From Acetivibrio cellulolyticus CD2 (lineage in GTDB: Bacteria; Bacillota; Clostridia; Acetivibrionales; Acetivibrionaceae): 64,000 nucleotides of DNA. Below are positions 15,514 through 24,041 of the stretch, in pieces. Under the pieces are notes generated by a model. It had not been told where the DNA came from. It saw only the letters and a program-made list of their open reading frames with translations, and searched no databases. The DNA lies in the NCBI RefSeq assembly GCF_000179595.2, contig NZ_JH556653.1:856532-920531 (forward strand). The letters run 5' to 3'. Both the position numbers and the translations under genes were made by a program. Position 1 is the stretch's first letter, and each line of letters opens with the position of its first letter.

Positions 15514-17670
15514 TTAATTAATTTCCTTCATGCTTAGTGATATTCTTTTTCTTTGCACCTCAACATCTAAAATTCTCACTTTTACAATATCACCAACAGC
15601 TACTACTTCCATAGGGCTTTTTACATACCTGTCGCAAAGTTCTGATATATGAACCAGGCCATCCTGATGCACACCAATATCAACAAATGCACCAAAGTCT
15701 GCAACATTCCTGACCGTGCCGGTGAGAACCATACCAGGCCTTAAGTCTTCAATATCAAGGACATCTGTTAGCAACACAGGTTTGGGGAGTTCATCTCTCG
15801 GATCCCTCCCAGGCTTTAAAAGTTCATTCAAGATATCTCTTAACGTAGGTATTCCAACACCTATTTCTGAAGCTATTTCGCCTATTCCCTTCTTATCAAC
15901 TTCCTGCTTCAGTTTTTCAAGCTTCCTTTGCTTTACATCATCCATGCTATAGCCCATACTCTCCAGCAATTTACTTGCCGCAGAGTAAGATTCCGGATGC
16001 ACAGACGTGCTGTCTAAAACATTTGCTCCGTCAGGAATTCTCAAAAACCCTGCACATTGTTCAAATGCTTTATCTCCAAGCTTTTTAACCTTCTTAAGCT
16101 CTTCTCTTTTTTTAAACTTTCCGTTTGATTCCCTGTACTCTACAATATTGCGGGCAATAGATGAATTTATGCCTGAAATATATGATAACAGCGATGGAGA
16201 TGCAGTATTGAGATCAACTCCTACACTGTTTACACAATCTTCAACTACGCCACCTAAGGATTCACCCAACCTTTTTTGATTCATATCATGCTGATATTGC
16301 CCTACCCCAATAGCCTTCGGGTCAATCTTCACCAGTTCGGCAAGAGGGTCCTGAAGCCTTCTTGCTATAGATACCGCACTTCTTAATGCAACATCAAAAT
16401 CCGGGAACTCCTCGGAACCTAATTTAGAAGCTGAGTAAACCGATGCTCCTGCTTCACTCACTACCATATAATAAAGTTTTCTGCCAAGCTCCTTAATTAA
16501 ATCCGCAACAAATATTTCCGATTCCTTTGATGCCGTCCCGTTTCCTATGGAAACTATATCAACATTGTGCTTTTCAATAAGATGCTTCATTACCTTCTTA
16601 GCTTCTTCAACCTTACTCTGTGGAGGTGTAGGGTAGATAACAGTTGTTTCCAAAACCTTTCCAGTTTCATCAACCACCCCAATCTTACAACCTGTTCTGT
16701 ATGCAGGGTCAAGTCCTAAAACTACCTTGTCCTTAACCGGTGGTTGAAGCAAAAGGTTTTTCAGATTAGCAGCAAACACCTTCATTGCCTGTTCCTGAGC
16801 GTTATCTGTCAGTTCATTCCTCACTTCCCTCTCTACAGACGGAAATATAAGACGTTCATAAGAATCCTCTATGGCCCTCTCAACGTACTCAGAAGTTATA
16901 GAACGGATCTTTTTTATGCAATTAGCCTTTAAATAGCTTGTAACCCTTTCACTCGGAACATCAATTTTAACCTGTAAAAACTCTTCCTTTTCACCTCTAT
17001 TGATTGCAAGAATCCTATGATTGGCGATTTTTGCAACAGGCTCTGAAAAGTCATAATACATGCGATATACCGAGTCTTCCTCTTTCTTTGACTTTGATAC
17101 AATTGTACCAAGCTTAAAGAACATTTCCCTTATTGCCTTTCTAAACTCAGCATTATCAGAAACATCTTCTGCAATTATATCCATTGCACCATTTAGCGCA
17201 TCTTCAACCGTATTTACTGCTTTCTCGGCGTCTATAAACGGTGCCGCAATTTCTTCGATACTTCCACTCTTGAGTTCCTGAGAAAACAAAATTTGTGCCA
17301 AAGGCTCAAGGCCTTTTTCCTTCGCTATTGTCGCACGGGTTCTTCTCTTCGGTCTAAAGGGTCTGTAAATATCTTCAATCTCTTGCAACGCCACAGCTTT
17401 ATTAAGCTTTGCAGCTATTTCATCAGTAAGCTTCCCCTGTTCGGCAATAAGCCTTAATACCTCTTCTCTTCTGGCCTCACGGTTTCTCAAATATATCAAT
17501 CTGTCATACAATTCCCTCAATACCTGGTCATTTAATTCGCCGGTCATCTCTTTCCTGTACCTTGCAATAAAGGGAATTGTATTGCCATCGTCAATTAGCT
17601 TTACTGTATTTTGCACCTGAAACGGTTTTAAGTTAAACTCACTTGTAAGTTTGGCATTAATATCTAGCAT
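15514..17670 (-). CDS. tex: Tex-family RNA-binding transcription accessory protein
   Basis: The 718-residue product begins at ATG after TTGGAGG. It shows the full Tex plan: N-terminal helical region with PFIARYRKEMTG, a YqgF-type RNase H-like domain (VLGLDPAYRTGCKIGVVD, about 318-335), helix-hairpin-helix region with LSYISGINSSIARNIVEYR, and a C-terminal S1 domain (VLTGTVRNVADFGAFVDIG, about 640-715). Tex proteins bind nucleic acid and associate with the transcription apparatus; they are not essential. Length matches the family. It is divergent from the diguanylate cyclase gene, with a perfect palindrome in between. Confidence 0.95.
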   Translation of the reverse strand: MLDINAKLTSEFNLKPFQVQNTVKLIDDGNTIPFIARYRKEMTGELNDQVLRELYDRLIYLRNREARREEVLRLIAEQGKLTDEIAAKLNKAVALQEIEDIYRPFRPKRRTRATIAKEKGLEPLAQILFSQELKSGSIEEIAAPFIDAEKAVNTVEDALNGAMDIIAEDVSDNAEFRKAIREMFFKLGTIVSKSKKEEDSVYRMYYDFSEPVAKIANHRILAINRGEKEEFLQVKIDVPSERVTSYLKANCIKKIRSITSEYVERAIEDSYERLIFPSVEREVRNELTDNAQEQAMKVFAANLKNLLLQPPVKDKVVLGLDPAYRTGCKIGVVDETGKVLETTVIYPTPPQSKVEEAKKVMKHLIEKHNVDIVSIGNGTASKESEIFVADLIKELGRKLYYMVVSEAGASVYSASKLGSEEFPDFDVALRSAVSIARRLQDPLAELVKIDPKAIGVGQYQHDMNQKRLGESLGGVVEDCVNSVGVDLNTASPSLLSYISGINSSIARNIVEYRESNGKFKKREELKKVKKLGDKAFEQCAGFLRIPDGANVLDSTSVHPESYSAASKLLESMGYSMDDVKQRKLEKLKQEVDKKGIGEIASEIGVGIPTLRDILNELLKPGRDPRDELPKPVLLTDVLDIEDLRPGMVLTGTVRNVADFGAFVDIGVHQDGLVHISELCDRYVKSPMEVVAVGDIVKVRILDVEVQRKRISLSMKEIN

Positions 17671-17727
17671 CTAAATCCTCCAAATGTTTAACATAATAAT
17701 ATTCTCCAAACAATTAATTATATAGTT

Positions 17728-17768
17728 AAAACATTATTATAATCAAGCCCTGATTATAATAATGTTTT
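17728..17768. promoter_or_regulatory. Perfect 18-bp inverted repeat between tex and the diguanylate cyclase gene
   Basis: AAAACATTATTATAATCA (17728-17745), a five-base spacer AGCCC, and its exact reverse complement (17751-17768). It sits 58 bases upstream of the tex start and 66 bases upstream of the diguanylate cyclase start. Both arms contain TATAAT. It has no strong T run, so an operator or a shared control element is more likely than a terminator. Confidence 0.55.
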
Positions 17769-17833
17769 TAGGGTAAATATAATAAAATAATAGATAAGTA
17801 GTTTTTCGTTACTTGTTTTTGGGAGTGATGTAT

Positions 17834-18883
17834 ATGGAATTAACAAAGAAAGAAAAAATTTTATTATTGGATACAGATAAATTATTAATAAATGAGCTTG
17901 CCGGAAGATTTGGCAATGTTGGTTTTGATGTATTGGCAGCTACTGATGTTGATACAGCATTAAAACTCATTGAGGTAGCAAATCCATCAGTGATACTCCT
18001 CGACCTCTCCATGAAGACGCCTGATGGTAAAGAATTTTTGACATTACTCAAGTCAAAAAGTACTTTAACAGACGTACCAATAATCATATTATCCCAGGAT
18101 GCCGACATACACTCTCAGGTCTATGGTTTTCTTCAAGGTGCAAGTGATTATATCGTTAAGCCCTTTCAATTTGCGGAAGTACTTATGCGAGTAAACAACC
18201 AGATTAGAACCCGCAATATACAAAAAGAGCTTAAAGAAAAAAACAGGGAATTGATGAAAAGAAATATAATATTAGAGCAGCTGGCAATTACCGATTCATT
18301 GACTGAGCTATATAACAAGGGGTATATACTCAAGAGATTAGAGAGCGAGCTTACGCGCTCTGCAAGATATAAAGAGTCAATATCCCTTATCATTATTGAT
18401 ATTGATTATTTTAAGAAAATAAACGACTCCTTCGGTCACATTGCCGGTGATAATATATTAAAGAGGTTATCTAAAAAGCTTGCTGAATCTGTCAGAGATG
18501 TTGACATTGTAGCAAGGTATGGCGGTGAAGAATTCCTTGTTATCTGTCCGAACACCTCAATAAGCGGAGCTGCCATACTTGCCGAGAGAATCCGGGAAAA
18601 TGTCCAAAATGAAATATTTCAAGCAGGCAGCACAAACATTAAATTGACACTCAGCCTAGGGTTAAGTAACTTGTCCCCATCAACGCTAGCTGCTGGTAAC
18701 TTTAGTTCCGGCAAACTGCTTGAGGAGGCAGATTTAGCTCTCTATAAGGCCAAATCTGCCGGACGAAATAAAGTTGCCGCGTTTATAAATGAGTTAGGCG
18801 CTGTTTGTATTGATGACAGGCAAAAATATAAACTTATCTATACAGATACTTCTGATACAAAAAATGATAAGTTCACCCATTAA
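17834..18883 (+). CDS. Response regulator with diguanylate cyclase (GGDEF) output
   Basis: The ATG at 17834 is eight bases after GGGAG. The 349-residue protein has a receiver domain (about 8-125) with the phospho-acceptor Asp in VILLDLSM and the Lys in YIVKPF, a coiled linker (RNIQKELKEKNRELMKRN), and a GGDEF domain (about 160-320) with the active site RYGGEEF and LYKAKSAGRN near the end. An RDVD sits five residues before GGEEF, which is the inhibitory I-site that binds the product. The domain should make c-di-GMP on phosphorylation. No kinase is adjacent. The last bases overlap the end of fruK, so the two convergent genes share stop codons. Confidence 0.92.
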   Translation: MELTKKEKILLLDTDKLLINELAGRFGNVGFDVLAATDVDTALKLIEVANPSVILLDLSMKTPDGKEFLTLLKSKSTLTDVPIIILSQDADIHSQVYGFLQGASDYIVKPFQFAEVLMRVNNQIRTRNIQKELKEKNRELMKRNIILEQLAITDSLTELYNKGYILKRLESELTRSARYKESISLIIIDIDYFKKINDSFGHIAGDNILKRLSKKLAESVRDVDIVARYGGEEFLVICPNTSISGAAILAERIRENVQNEIFQAGSTNIKLTLSLGLSNLSPSTLAAGNFSSGKLLEEADLALYKAKSAGRNKVAAFINELGAVCIDDRQKYKLIYTDTSDTKNDKFTH

Positions 18884-19812
18884 GTAATTGACTCTATTCG
18901 TACCTCTTTAATCAATTTATACACTTCTTCTCTTTTTACTACTCCAATTTCTGCATATTGCGCGTTATTGGCTCCGCAAGCAGAACCAAGCCTTAATGCT
19001 TCTTCCATTCCAAGACCTTGTGATAATGCTGTTGCAATACCTGCAACCATTGAATCACCGCATCCTATGGTATTTGCGACTTCAACATGGGGCACATAAG
19101 CCCTGAAAGATCCATCCTTTGAAACCAATATGGCACCCTTTTCCCCCAATGAAGCCAGAACAATTTCTACACCTTCTCTTTGAATATCCCTGCAAGCCTC
19201 CAATATATCCGACATATCCTTCAACTCTCTATTTACAAGGCTGCCAAGTTCCCTTAAGTTAGGTTTTATCATATAAGGTTTCGCCTCAATACCATGCTTC
19301 AGAACTTCCCCGCTAGAATCCAATATAACTTTTATATCATGCTTTTTTGCTTTAAGAATAAGTGTCTTGTATATATCGTTGCCAACGCCTGCCGGAAGTC
19401 CTCCAGAACAGACCACAACCTTTGTATTCTGAAGAGCTTTATCATAAACTGAAATTAATTCTTGCAAAGCTCCATCCGTCACTAATGGCCCTGTTTCCAG
19501 CACTTCAGTCTCTGTTCCGTTTACTTTGTCAATTATGTTATTATTTGTCCTGGATTCTCCATCAACTTCAATAAAATCCGTCACAGCGCCAAGTTTTTTC
19601 AACTGTTGAACCAGCCATTCCCCTGTATGACCACCTTTAAATCCAATGGATAGCACATCTCCGCCTAATGCAGTAATAACGCGTGAAACGTTTATACCCT
19701 TGCCGCCTGCCGATCTTATTGTCTCCTTTACCCGGAACATACTGCCAGCCTGAAAATTATCTACAAAGTAAATCTTATCTACAGCGGGATTTAAAACTAC
19801 TGTTGTAATCAT
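18880..19812 (-). CDS. fruK: 1-phosphofructokinase or related PfkB-family hexose kinase
   Basis: The 310-residue protein starts at ATG after AGGAGAG. It has both PfkB signatures: GGKGINVSRVITALGG near residue 36 and the catalytic NTIGCGDSMVAGIATAL near 246, with Asp as the base. The N-terminal ITTVVLNPAVDKIYFV is typical of FruK, LacC and related enzymes that phosphorylate fructose 1-phosphate or tagatose 6-phosphate. No PTS or lactose genes are nearby, so substrate assignment is by family only. The stop overlaps the stop of the convergent diguanylate cyclase gene, leaving no room for a terminator. Confidence 0.85.
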   Translation of the reverse strand: MITTVVLNPAVDKIYFVDNFQAGSMFRVKETIRSAGGKGINVSRVITALGGDVLSIGFKGGHTGEWLVQQLKKLGAVTDFIEVDGESRTNNNIIDKVNGTETEVLETGPLVTDGALQELISVYDKALQNTKVVVCSGGLPAGVGNDIYKTLILKAKKHDIKVILDSSGEVLKHGIEAKPYMIKPNLRELGSLVNRELKDMSDILEACRDIQREGVEIVLASLGEKGAILVSKDGSFRAYVPHVEVANTIGCGDSMVAGIATALSQGLGMEEALRLGSACGANNAQYAEIGVVKREEVYKLIKEVRIESIT

Positions 19813-19923
19813 CGCACTCTCCTGTTACATTCCATACTTTCCTTAGATTATAGCATATTGTATTATTTGAAGGGTAATCTTTTTACCGCCTTTAACTACA
19901 ACTTTAATTAATTACAACTTGAC

Positions 19924-20026
19924 TATAGATGAAAAACTCTAAAACTAAATTTAAAGGATGTTTTTCATCTAACGTAGATAACGTTTAAGTGCCATATAAA
20001 TTTAACTTTATTGTTCGTTATCTATA
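19924..20026. repeat. 103-bp double-hairpin interspersed repeat, copy 1
   Basis: The element runs from TATAGAT to ATCTATA. The first half is a hairpin with 12-bp arms (TAGATGAAAAAC / GTTTTTCATCTA), the second has 9-bp-or-longer arms (TAGATAACG / CGTTATCTA). A second copy of equal length is at 60588-60690, with about ten differences by eye. Its right end supplies the last five codons and stop of the adjacent membrane protein gene. Confidence 0.85.
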
Positions 20027-20757
20027 TTCTCTAAAAATGGATTCTTTCTAACAGCTAATGCGAATAGGTAAGGGTATTCTGCTTTTAAATGTTTCATATA
20101 GTAAACCCACTCAGTAATTACAAGCTTAAGTGCCCGTTTAATATCATTAGACAAGTGCTCCATATCATTACCTGGAAGCCCGTATAGACTTTCCCTGCTG
20201 TCAAGCTCATCCAAGACATGAAATACAGCCCAAAGCATATCCGTAAACGCATCATGTTCCAACAAATTTGGATTTTCAAACATACCAAGTATGTAACTTT
20301 TATGCGTATGCATAAATTCTTTCAAAACAGTCAAATCCATAATACGGCTATCCACGTCAAATTCAAAACTCTCAACGATTTTTAGAGTTCTGTCAAAATC
20401 TTCACCGATACAATCACTTTTGATACATATTTTTGCTTTTAAGTCATGAAAATTAAGGTTATATTGTGCTAATAATTTTATTAGAGGAGTTCCTATTTCA
20501 TTAAAAAATGCACTTATCACAATGTTTATTTTTCTTAGCTTTTCCTGTTTTTCACGCTTGCTTATTATTTGGTCCAGTACTACTGAAACTAAGAACACAT
20601 TGATCGGAACAAATGCGATATCCTGAAAAAAATAAAAAACTGTGGTTTTTGAGTCATTAAAAACCAGGAACTGAATACCATAAAACGTAAGAGATAACAA
20701 TATCAGTCCGATGCCCAATAAAACGCTATTATTCAACTTTTTGATTTCAATCTCCAC
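20008..20757 (-). CDS. Membrane protein of unknown function, 249 residues, C-terminus inside a repeat
   Basis: Two membrane helices are seen near the N-terminus (about 12-32, VLLGIGLILLSLTFYGIQFL, and 45-65, AFVPINVFLVSVVL), followed by a basic stretch (SKREKQEKLRKIN) and a soluble helical domain of about 180 residues. The family is not recognised. The start is uncertain: the GTG at 20757 lies within AAAGGTGGAG, so the best ribosome site overlaps it. The last codons (IDNEQ and the stop) lie in the 103-bp repeat, so the original C-terminus has probably been replaced by the insertion. Confidence 0.65.
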   Translation of the reverse strand: MEIEIKKLNNSVLLGIGLILLSLTFYGIQFLVFNDSKTTVFYFFQDIAFVPINVFLVSVVLDQIISKREKQEKLRKINIVISAFFNEIGTPLIKLLAQYNLNFHDLKAKICIKSDCIGEDFDRTLKIVESFEFDVDSRIMDLTVLKEFMHTHKSYILGMFENPNLLEHDAFTDMLWAVFHVLDELDSRESLYGLPGNDMEHLSNDIKRALKLVITEWVYYMKHLKAEYPYLFALAVRKNPFLENIDNEQ

Positions 20758-20846
20758 CTTTACATAAATTTAAATCTGTATCATTTTAGCACAATAGTCT
20801 ATTTTTGAAAATGAAAACATAATTAAATTGGCGTTCCAAAAACACC

Positions 20847-20879
20847 AAAAAACGGTTCGGAAGCTCCAAACCGTTTTTT
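20847..20879. terminator. Intrinsic terminator, active in either direction
   Basis: AAAAAACGGTT and AACCGTTTTTT form an 11-bp stem around an 11-base loop with A and T runs on the two sides. It lies 14 bases after the stop of the PrsW-like gene on the minus strand. Confidence 0.85.
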
Positions 20880-20892
20880 TACATATTAAAAC

Positions 20893-21723
20893 CTATGCAA
20901 GCCGCATCGAAGATTCCTTCCTTGCTTCCTGCCACCTTCTATTAAGGATTACCAATCCTATTAAGCCTATAGTCAGCTGCCCTATGAGTATAGCATTTAC
21001 AGATGGAACAATAAGGCTTATCACAAAAGGAAGACCGTCCCATAAGCCATGCAATATAACAACTGTAAGGTAAGCCATCGATACTTTACTGTTAAAATAA
21101 AATTTTCCACTAACACTCTCTCGCAATAAAACACTTGCTAAAATAGCCGTCCAGGTTCCATGTCCAACTGGTGATGCCAGTCCACGGATAAGTGTTATTA
21201 GTACTGCATAGGACATGCTACCCCCATTTTGTAAAAAGGCAGAAAAAGCATAGCCTGTGCTTTCAAAAGCAGCAAAACCCATACCTGCAGCTGCACCAAG
21301 TATAATTCCATCCATCTCGGAATTGTACTTCCTGTTTTTAGCTATAAAGAAAACACCTATTAGTTTGGTTAATTCTTCAATAATTCCTACGCTAAATGAT
21401 GTAGAAAAAGTTAGCGCACCAATAAAAATAGGTTCAAGCAATGCTGCAGCAGCTGTTCCAAGAATTCCACCATAAAAAAAGCTTATTGAAGTTGAGGACA
21501 TTCTCACACTAAACCGATCTCTTCTCTCATAAAAAAAGGCTACGAAAGAAACAGGCACCAGAAAATTCCCTGTAAAGATCACAGTAGGGATAAGATTTGG
21601 ATTATTAGTCAGATTAAACGCCGCAATAGCAGTAATATACAAAAGAAATCCTGTAATTAAAATTCTAAGCCATGAATTACGCGTATGAATAAATGCTGAA
21701 ATAGTATCTGTCAACTGATTCAA
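20893..21723 (-). CDS. PrsW-family intramembrane metalloprotease
   Basis: The 276-residue protein begins at TTG six bases after AGGTG. It has eight or so membrane helices and the PrsW family residues: IIEELTKLIG (EExxK), MGFAAFESTGYAF (FE), GHGTWTA and the final VILHGLWDG with a conserved His. These glutamates and histidines are thought to hold the metal in the membrane. PrsW in Bacillus cleaves the anti-sigma factor RsiW, but no sigma or anti-sigma gene is adjacent here, so the substrate is open. Length fits the family. Confidence 0.88.
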   Translation of the reverse strand: MNQLTDTISAFIHTRNSWLRILITGFLLYITAIAAFNLTNNPNLIPTVIFTGNFLVPVSFVAFFYERRDRFSVRMSSTSISFFYGGILGTAAAALLEPIFIGALTFSTSFSVGIIEELTKLIGVFFIAKNRKYNSEMDGIILGAAAGMGFAAFESTGYAFSAFLQNGGSMSYAVLITLIRGLASPVGHGTWTAILASVLLRESVSGKFYFNSKVSMAYLTVVILHGLWDGLPFVISLIVPSVNAILIGQLTIGLIGLVILNRRWQEARKESSMRLA

Positions 21724-21781
21724 CTAATTCACCTACATCTTTATTTTTTATTTTCATTATTTATTTGCCATGCAGAAAACA

Positions 21782-21982
21782 TTATTGCGTAAGGGACAGT
21801 TTCCTCAAGGTTTCATTATCTACCTCTTCAATCTCTCCCTTTAATATGCTGAATATAAACTCCTTACCAAGCCCTGTTGCTACTGCATACTCATCGAAGT
21901 TCATTCTTCCGCTTGCTCTTCTGATTGTCTCTATCAACTTGTCTGAATTTTTCATTTTGGTTGACTCAGTGCCTTCAATCAA
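21782..21982 (-). CDS. Small hypothetical protein, 66 residues, downstream of uvsE
   Basis: TTG at 21982 is seven bases after AAGGAGGT. The product (IEGTESTKMKNSDKLIETIR ... LGKEFIFSILKGEIEEVD) is helical and charged, with a segment resembling a short helix-turn-helix, but too little to call a fold. It is 23 bases downstream of a 53-codon gene and 238 bases from uvsE, all on the same strand. The family is not recognised. Confidence 0.65.
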   Translation of the reverse strand: MIEGTESTKMKNSDKLIETIRRASGRMNFDEYAVATGLGKEFIFSILKGEIEEVDNETLRKLSLTQ

Positions 21983-22005
21983 TTTAACTACCTCCTTGAC
22001 TTAAA

Positions 22006-22167
22006 TCAACTGGGATCATTTTCATCTAGAAATACTCTTACAACTTTAGTGTAGTTTCCTTTCTTTATATCCTCAGAAGTTGCATTTTCTCCAAACTTCT
22101 CATCGCTAAATCCCGGCGCAACCCTTCGGTCGTCTGATTTCTTCTTTGATTTGTTTTTACCCGCCAT
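22006..22167 (-). CDS. Small basic hypothetical protein, 53 residues
   Basis: ATG at 22167 opens a frame of 53 codons ending in TGA at 22006. The start of the product is very basic (MAGKNKSKKKSDDRR), followed by VAPGFSDEKFGENATSEDIK and an acidic end (FLDENDPS). GGAAGG lies about 13 bases before the ATG. It is tucked 53 bases after the uvsE stop and 23 bases before the next small gene. The composition and position support a real gene, perhaps a nucleic-acid-binding peptide, but no family is recognised. Confidence 0.6.
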   Translation of the reverse strand: MAGKNKSKKKSDDRRVAPGFSDEKFGENATSEDIKKGNYTKVVRVFLDENDPS

Positions 22168-22220
22168 AATACTTTACCAACCTTCCAACGCATTTATTTA
22201 CGAAAAAAATAGCACCTTAT

Positions 22221-23186
22221 CTATAATACCTCAAAGTGCCCCTCATTTATCCATCTAATATTTTCAAATTCTTTTACCTTATTGGATAGGTTAAACAAAG
22301 CATTATCTTTATTCTTCGCCTCAATCATTACATCAAAATCCATCTCTGCCTTTTTGGCTGTTTTCAAAAACTTTTCAAACTCTTTTGGTTCAATGTCATC
22401 AGCATGGCTTCTGAACTCTTTTAAAGTCTTTGGACTTGAAAAATGAATTTTAGGGGCAAAGTACTCACCATTCCAAGTTTTAAATATATCATGTAGCATG
22501 TCCTCCAAAGCTTCCCCATTATTTGCACAATTATGATGATGTACATCCAAAACCATAGGAACCTTCAAGTCCTTGCATATTCCCAATACATCCATCGCAG
22601 TATATACTTTATCATCATTTTCTAATATAAGTCTTTTTCTTATTCTGTCAGGCAGCTTTATAAAATTTTCTTTAAATCTTTCTATGGATAGCTCCTTGTC
22701 CTTATATACACCGCCTATATGCATAACCAGCTTGTATTTATAGTCCGCAAGCCCCATGGCTTCATATAATTTTACATGGTAATCAAGATCCCTGATTGAA
22801 TCTTCAAGAACTTTCTCTGAAGGAGAGTTTATAAGCGTGTAATGGTCTGGATGGGCACTTATACGCAAGTCGTTTTCCTTTACAAAATCACCTATCTCAA
22901 TAAACTCTTCCTTGAAATCCTCTATATAATTCCACTCTTCTATTAAAGGATGTGTTGCTAATGGCACAAGTTTGGAAGTAAATCTGTAGACACTTATGTT
23001 AGAAGCCTTATTATACCGAAGTATCCTAAGGGTATTATTAAGATTGTCCCTCGTTATTTTTCTAAGCCTATGCAATTTAGCCTCTTTACTTGCCAGACTT
23101 GAAAACGTCTTAACAGTAACAGTACCCGATGGTGAACAATCTTTCAAATTAAGAGTCATCGCAACATACCCTAGTCTTACAATCAT
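22221..23186 (-). CDS. uvsE: UV DNA damage endonuclease UvsE/UvdE
   Basis: The 321-residue protein starts at ATG after GAGGGAG with the typical RLGYVAMTLNLKDCSPS. A TIM-barrel fold is indicated by HPDHYTLINSP, the HIGG motif after YKLVMH, RLILENDD, and VLDVHHHNC, which carry the His, Glu and Asp ligands of the metal centre. The enzyme nicks DNA 5' of UV photoproducts and starts alternative excision repair, which is common in spore formers. Two tiny genes follow on the same strand and may be in its operon. Confidence 0.95.
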   Translation of the reverse strand: MIVRLGYVAMTLNLKDCSPSGTVTVKTFSSLASKEAKLHRLRKITRDNLNNTLRILRYNKASNISVYRFTSKLVPLATHPLIEEWNYIEDFKEEFIEIGDFVKENDLRISAHPDHYTLINSPSEKVLEDSIRDLDYHVKLYEAMGLADYKYKLVMHIGGVYKDKELSIERFKENFIKLPDRIRKRLILENDDKVYTAMDVLGICKDLKVPMVLDVHHHNCANNGEALEDMLHDIFKTWNGEYFAPKIHFSSPKTLKEFRSHADDIEPKEFEKFLKTAKKAEMDFDVMIEAKNKDNALFNLSNKVKEFENIRWINEGHFEVL

Positions 23187-23279
23187 ATATCTCCCTCACC
23201 GAATTTTTATAAACGCAATTCTATTTTATCCATATGAATACAAAATATAAATTCTATTTTTTAAGAGAGTTTATACACC

Positions 23280-24026
23280 CTATTGTTGAGACTTGAAAGC
23301 CTTTAAGACAAACATATATGAATCCTCTTTATATGGAGTACACTTAAAATCGCCATAACATTCATATCTCTTAAATCCTGCTTTTCTTAAAAGCACTATA
23401 AGCTCATCACTCTGAACAGGAAGAAGTTCTACAGTGTTTTTTAATGTTCTTGTATCATTACCATCCTTTACAACCAACTTAGTATTAAAATTAATTACAT
23501 TTCTTCCTGACTGGTAGTCATACTCACGTATAAACTCTATTCCTGCCTCCTGATCCATTATTGGGGGAAGTTCTTTTAAACCAAGCCTTATAATTCTGTC
23601 ATAATTCATTATCTGTATAATAACAGCACCATCAGACTCTATAAGGCTATACATCTGTTTGAGTGCACCCTCTATTTCTTCAAGGCTGCTGAGATGAACT
23701 ATAGAATTACCTATGCAGAATAAAACACTATACTTTTGAGACAGTTTTCCTTCAAGTTCAGTCATACTGCAAACAAATGCCTCTATATCTACTTTCTCAT
23801 TATCAGCCTTTTCCCTGACTTTTCTTATCATTTCAGCTTCAAGATCAACAGCTGTAATTTTATAACCCCTCTTGGCCAGCTCAATTGAATATGTCCCTGA
23901 GCCACAGGCAACATCCAGAATTCTAACGCTTTTCCTTCCTGCTGCATCCTCAATAAATCCAAGCTGTTCTTCCCCTGCCGGAAATATTTTGTCATAGTAT
24001 TTGCCTATCTCGTCGTAGAAGCTCAT
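23280..24026 (-). CDS. Class I SAM-dependent methyltransferase
   Basis: The 248-residue protein has a methyltransferase fold with motif I ILDVACGSGTYSIELAKRG (about 36-54), the acidic AVDLEAEMI and a motif near CIGNSIVHLSS. The substrate cannot be told from sequence; the fold is like the ubiquinone/menaquinone and small-molecule methyltransferases. It starts 15 bases after the flavoprotein gene on the same strand, so the two are probably co-transcribed. Ribosome site AGGGTG is present. Confidence 0.85.
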   Translation of the reverse strand: MSFYDEIGKYYDKIFPAGEEQLGFIEDAAGRKSVRILDVACGSGTYSIELAKRGYKITAVDLEAEMIRKVREKADNEKVDIEAFVCSMTELEGKLSQKYSVLFCIGNSIVHLSSLEEIEGALKQMYSLIESDGAVIIQIMNYDRIIRLGLKELPPIMDQEAGIEFIREYDYQSGRNVINFNTKLVVKDGNDTRTLKNTVELLPVQSDELIVLLRKAGFKRYECYGDFKCTPYKEDSYMFVLKAFKSQQ

Positions 24027-24041
24027 TTATGCACCCTAATT

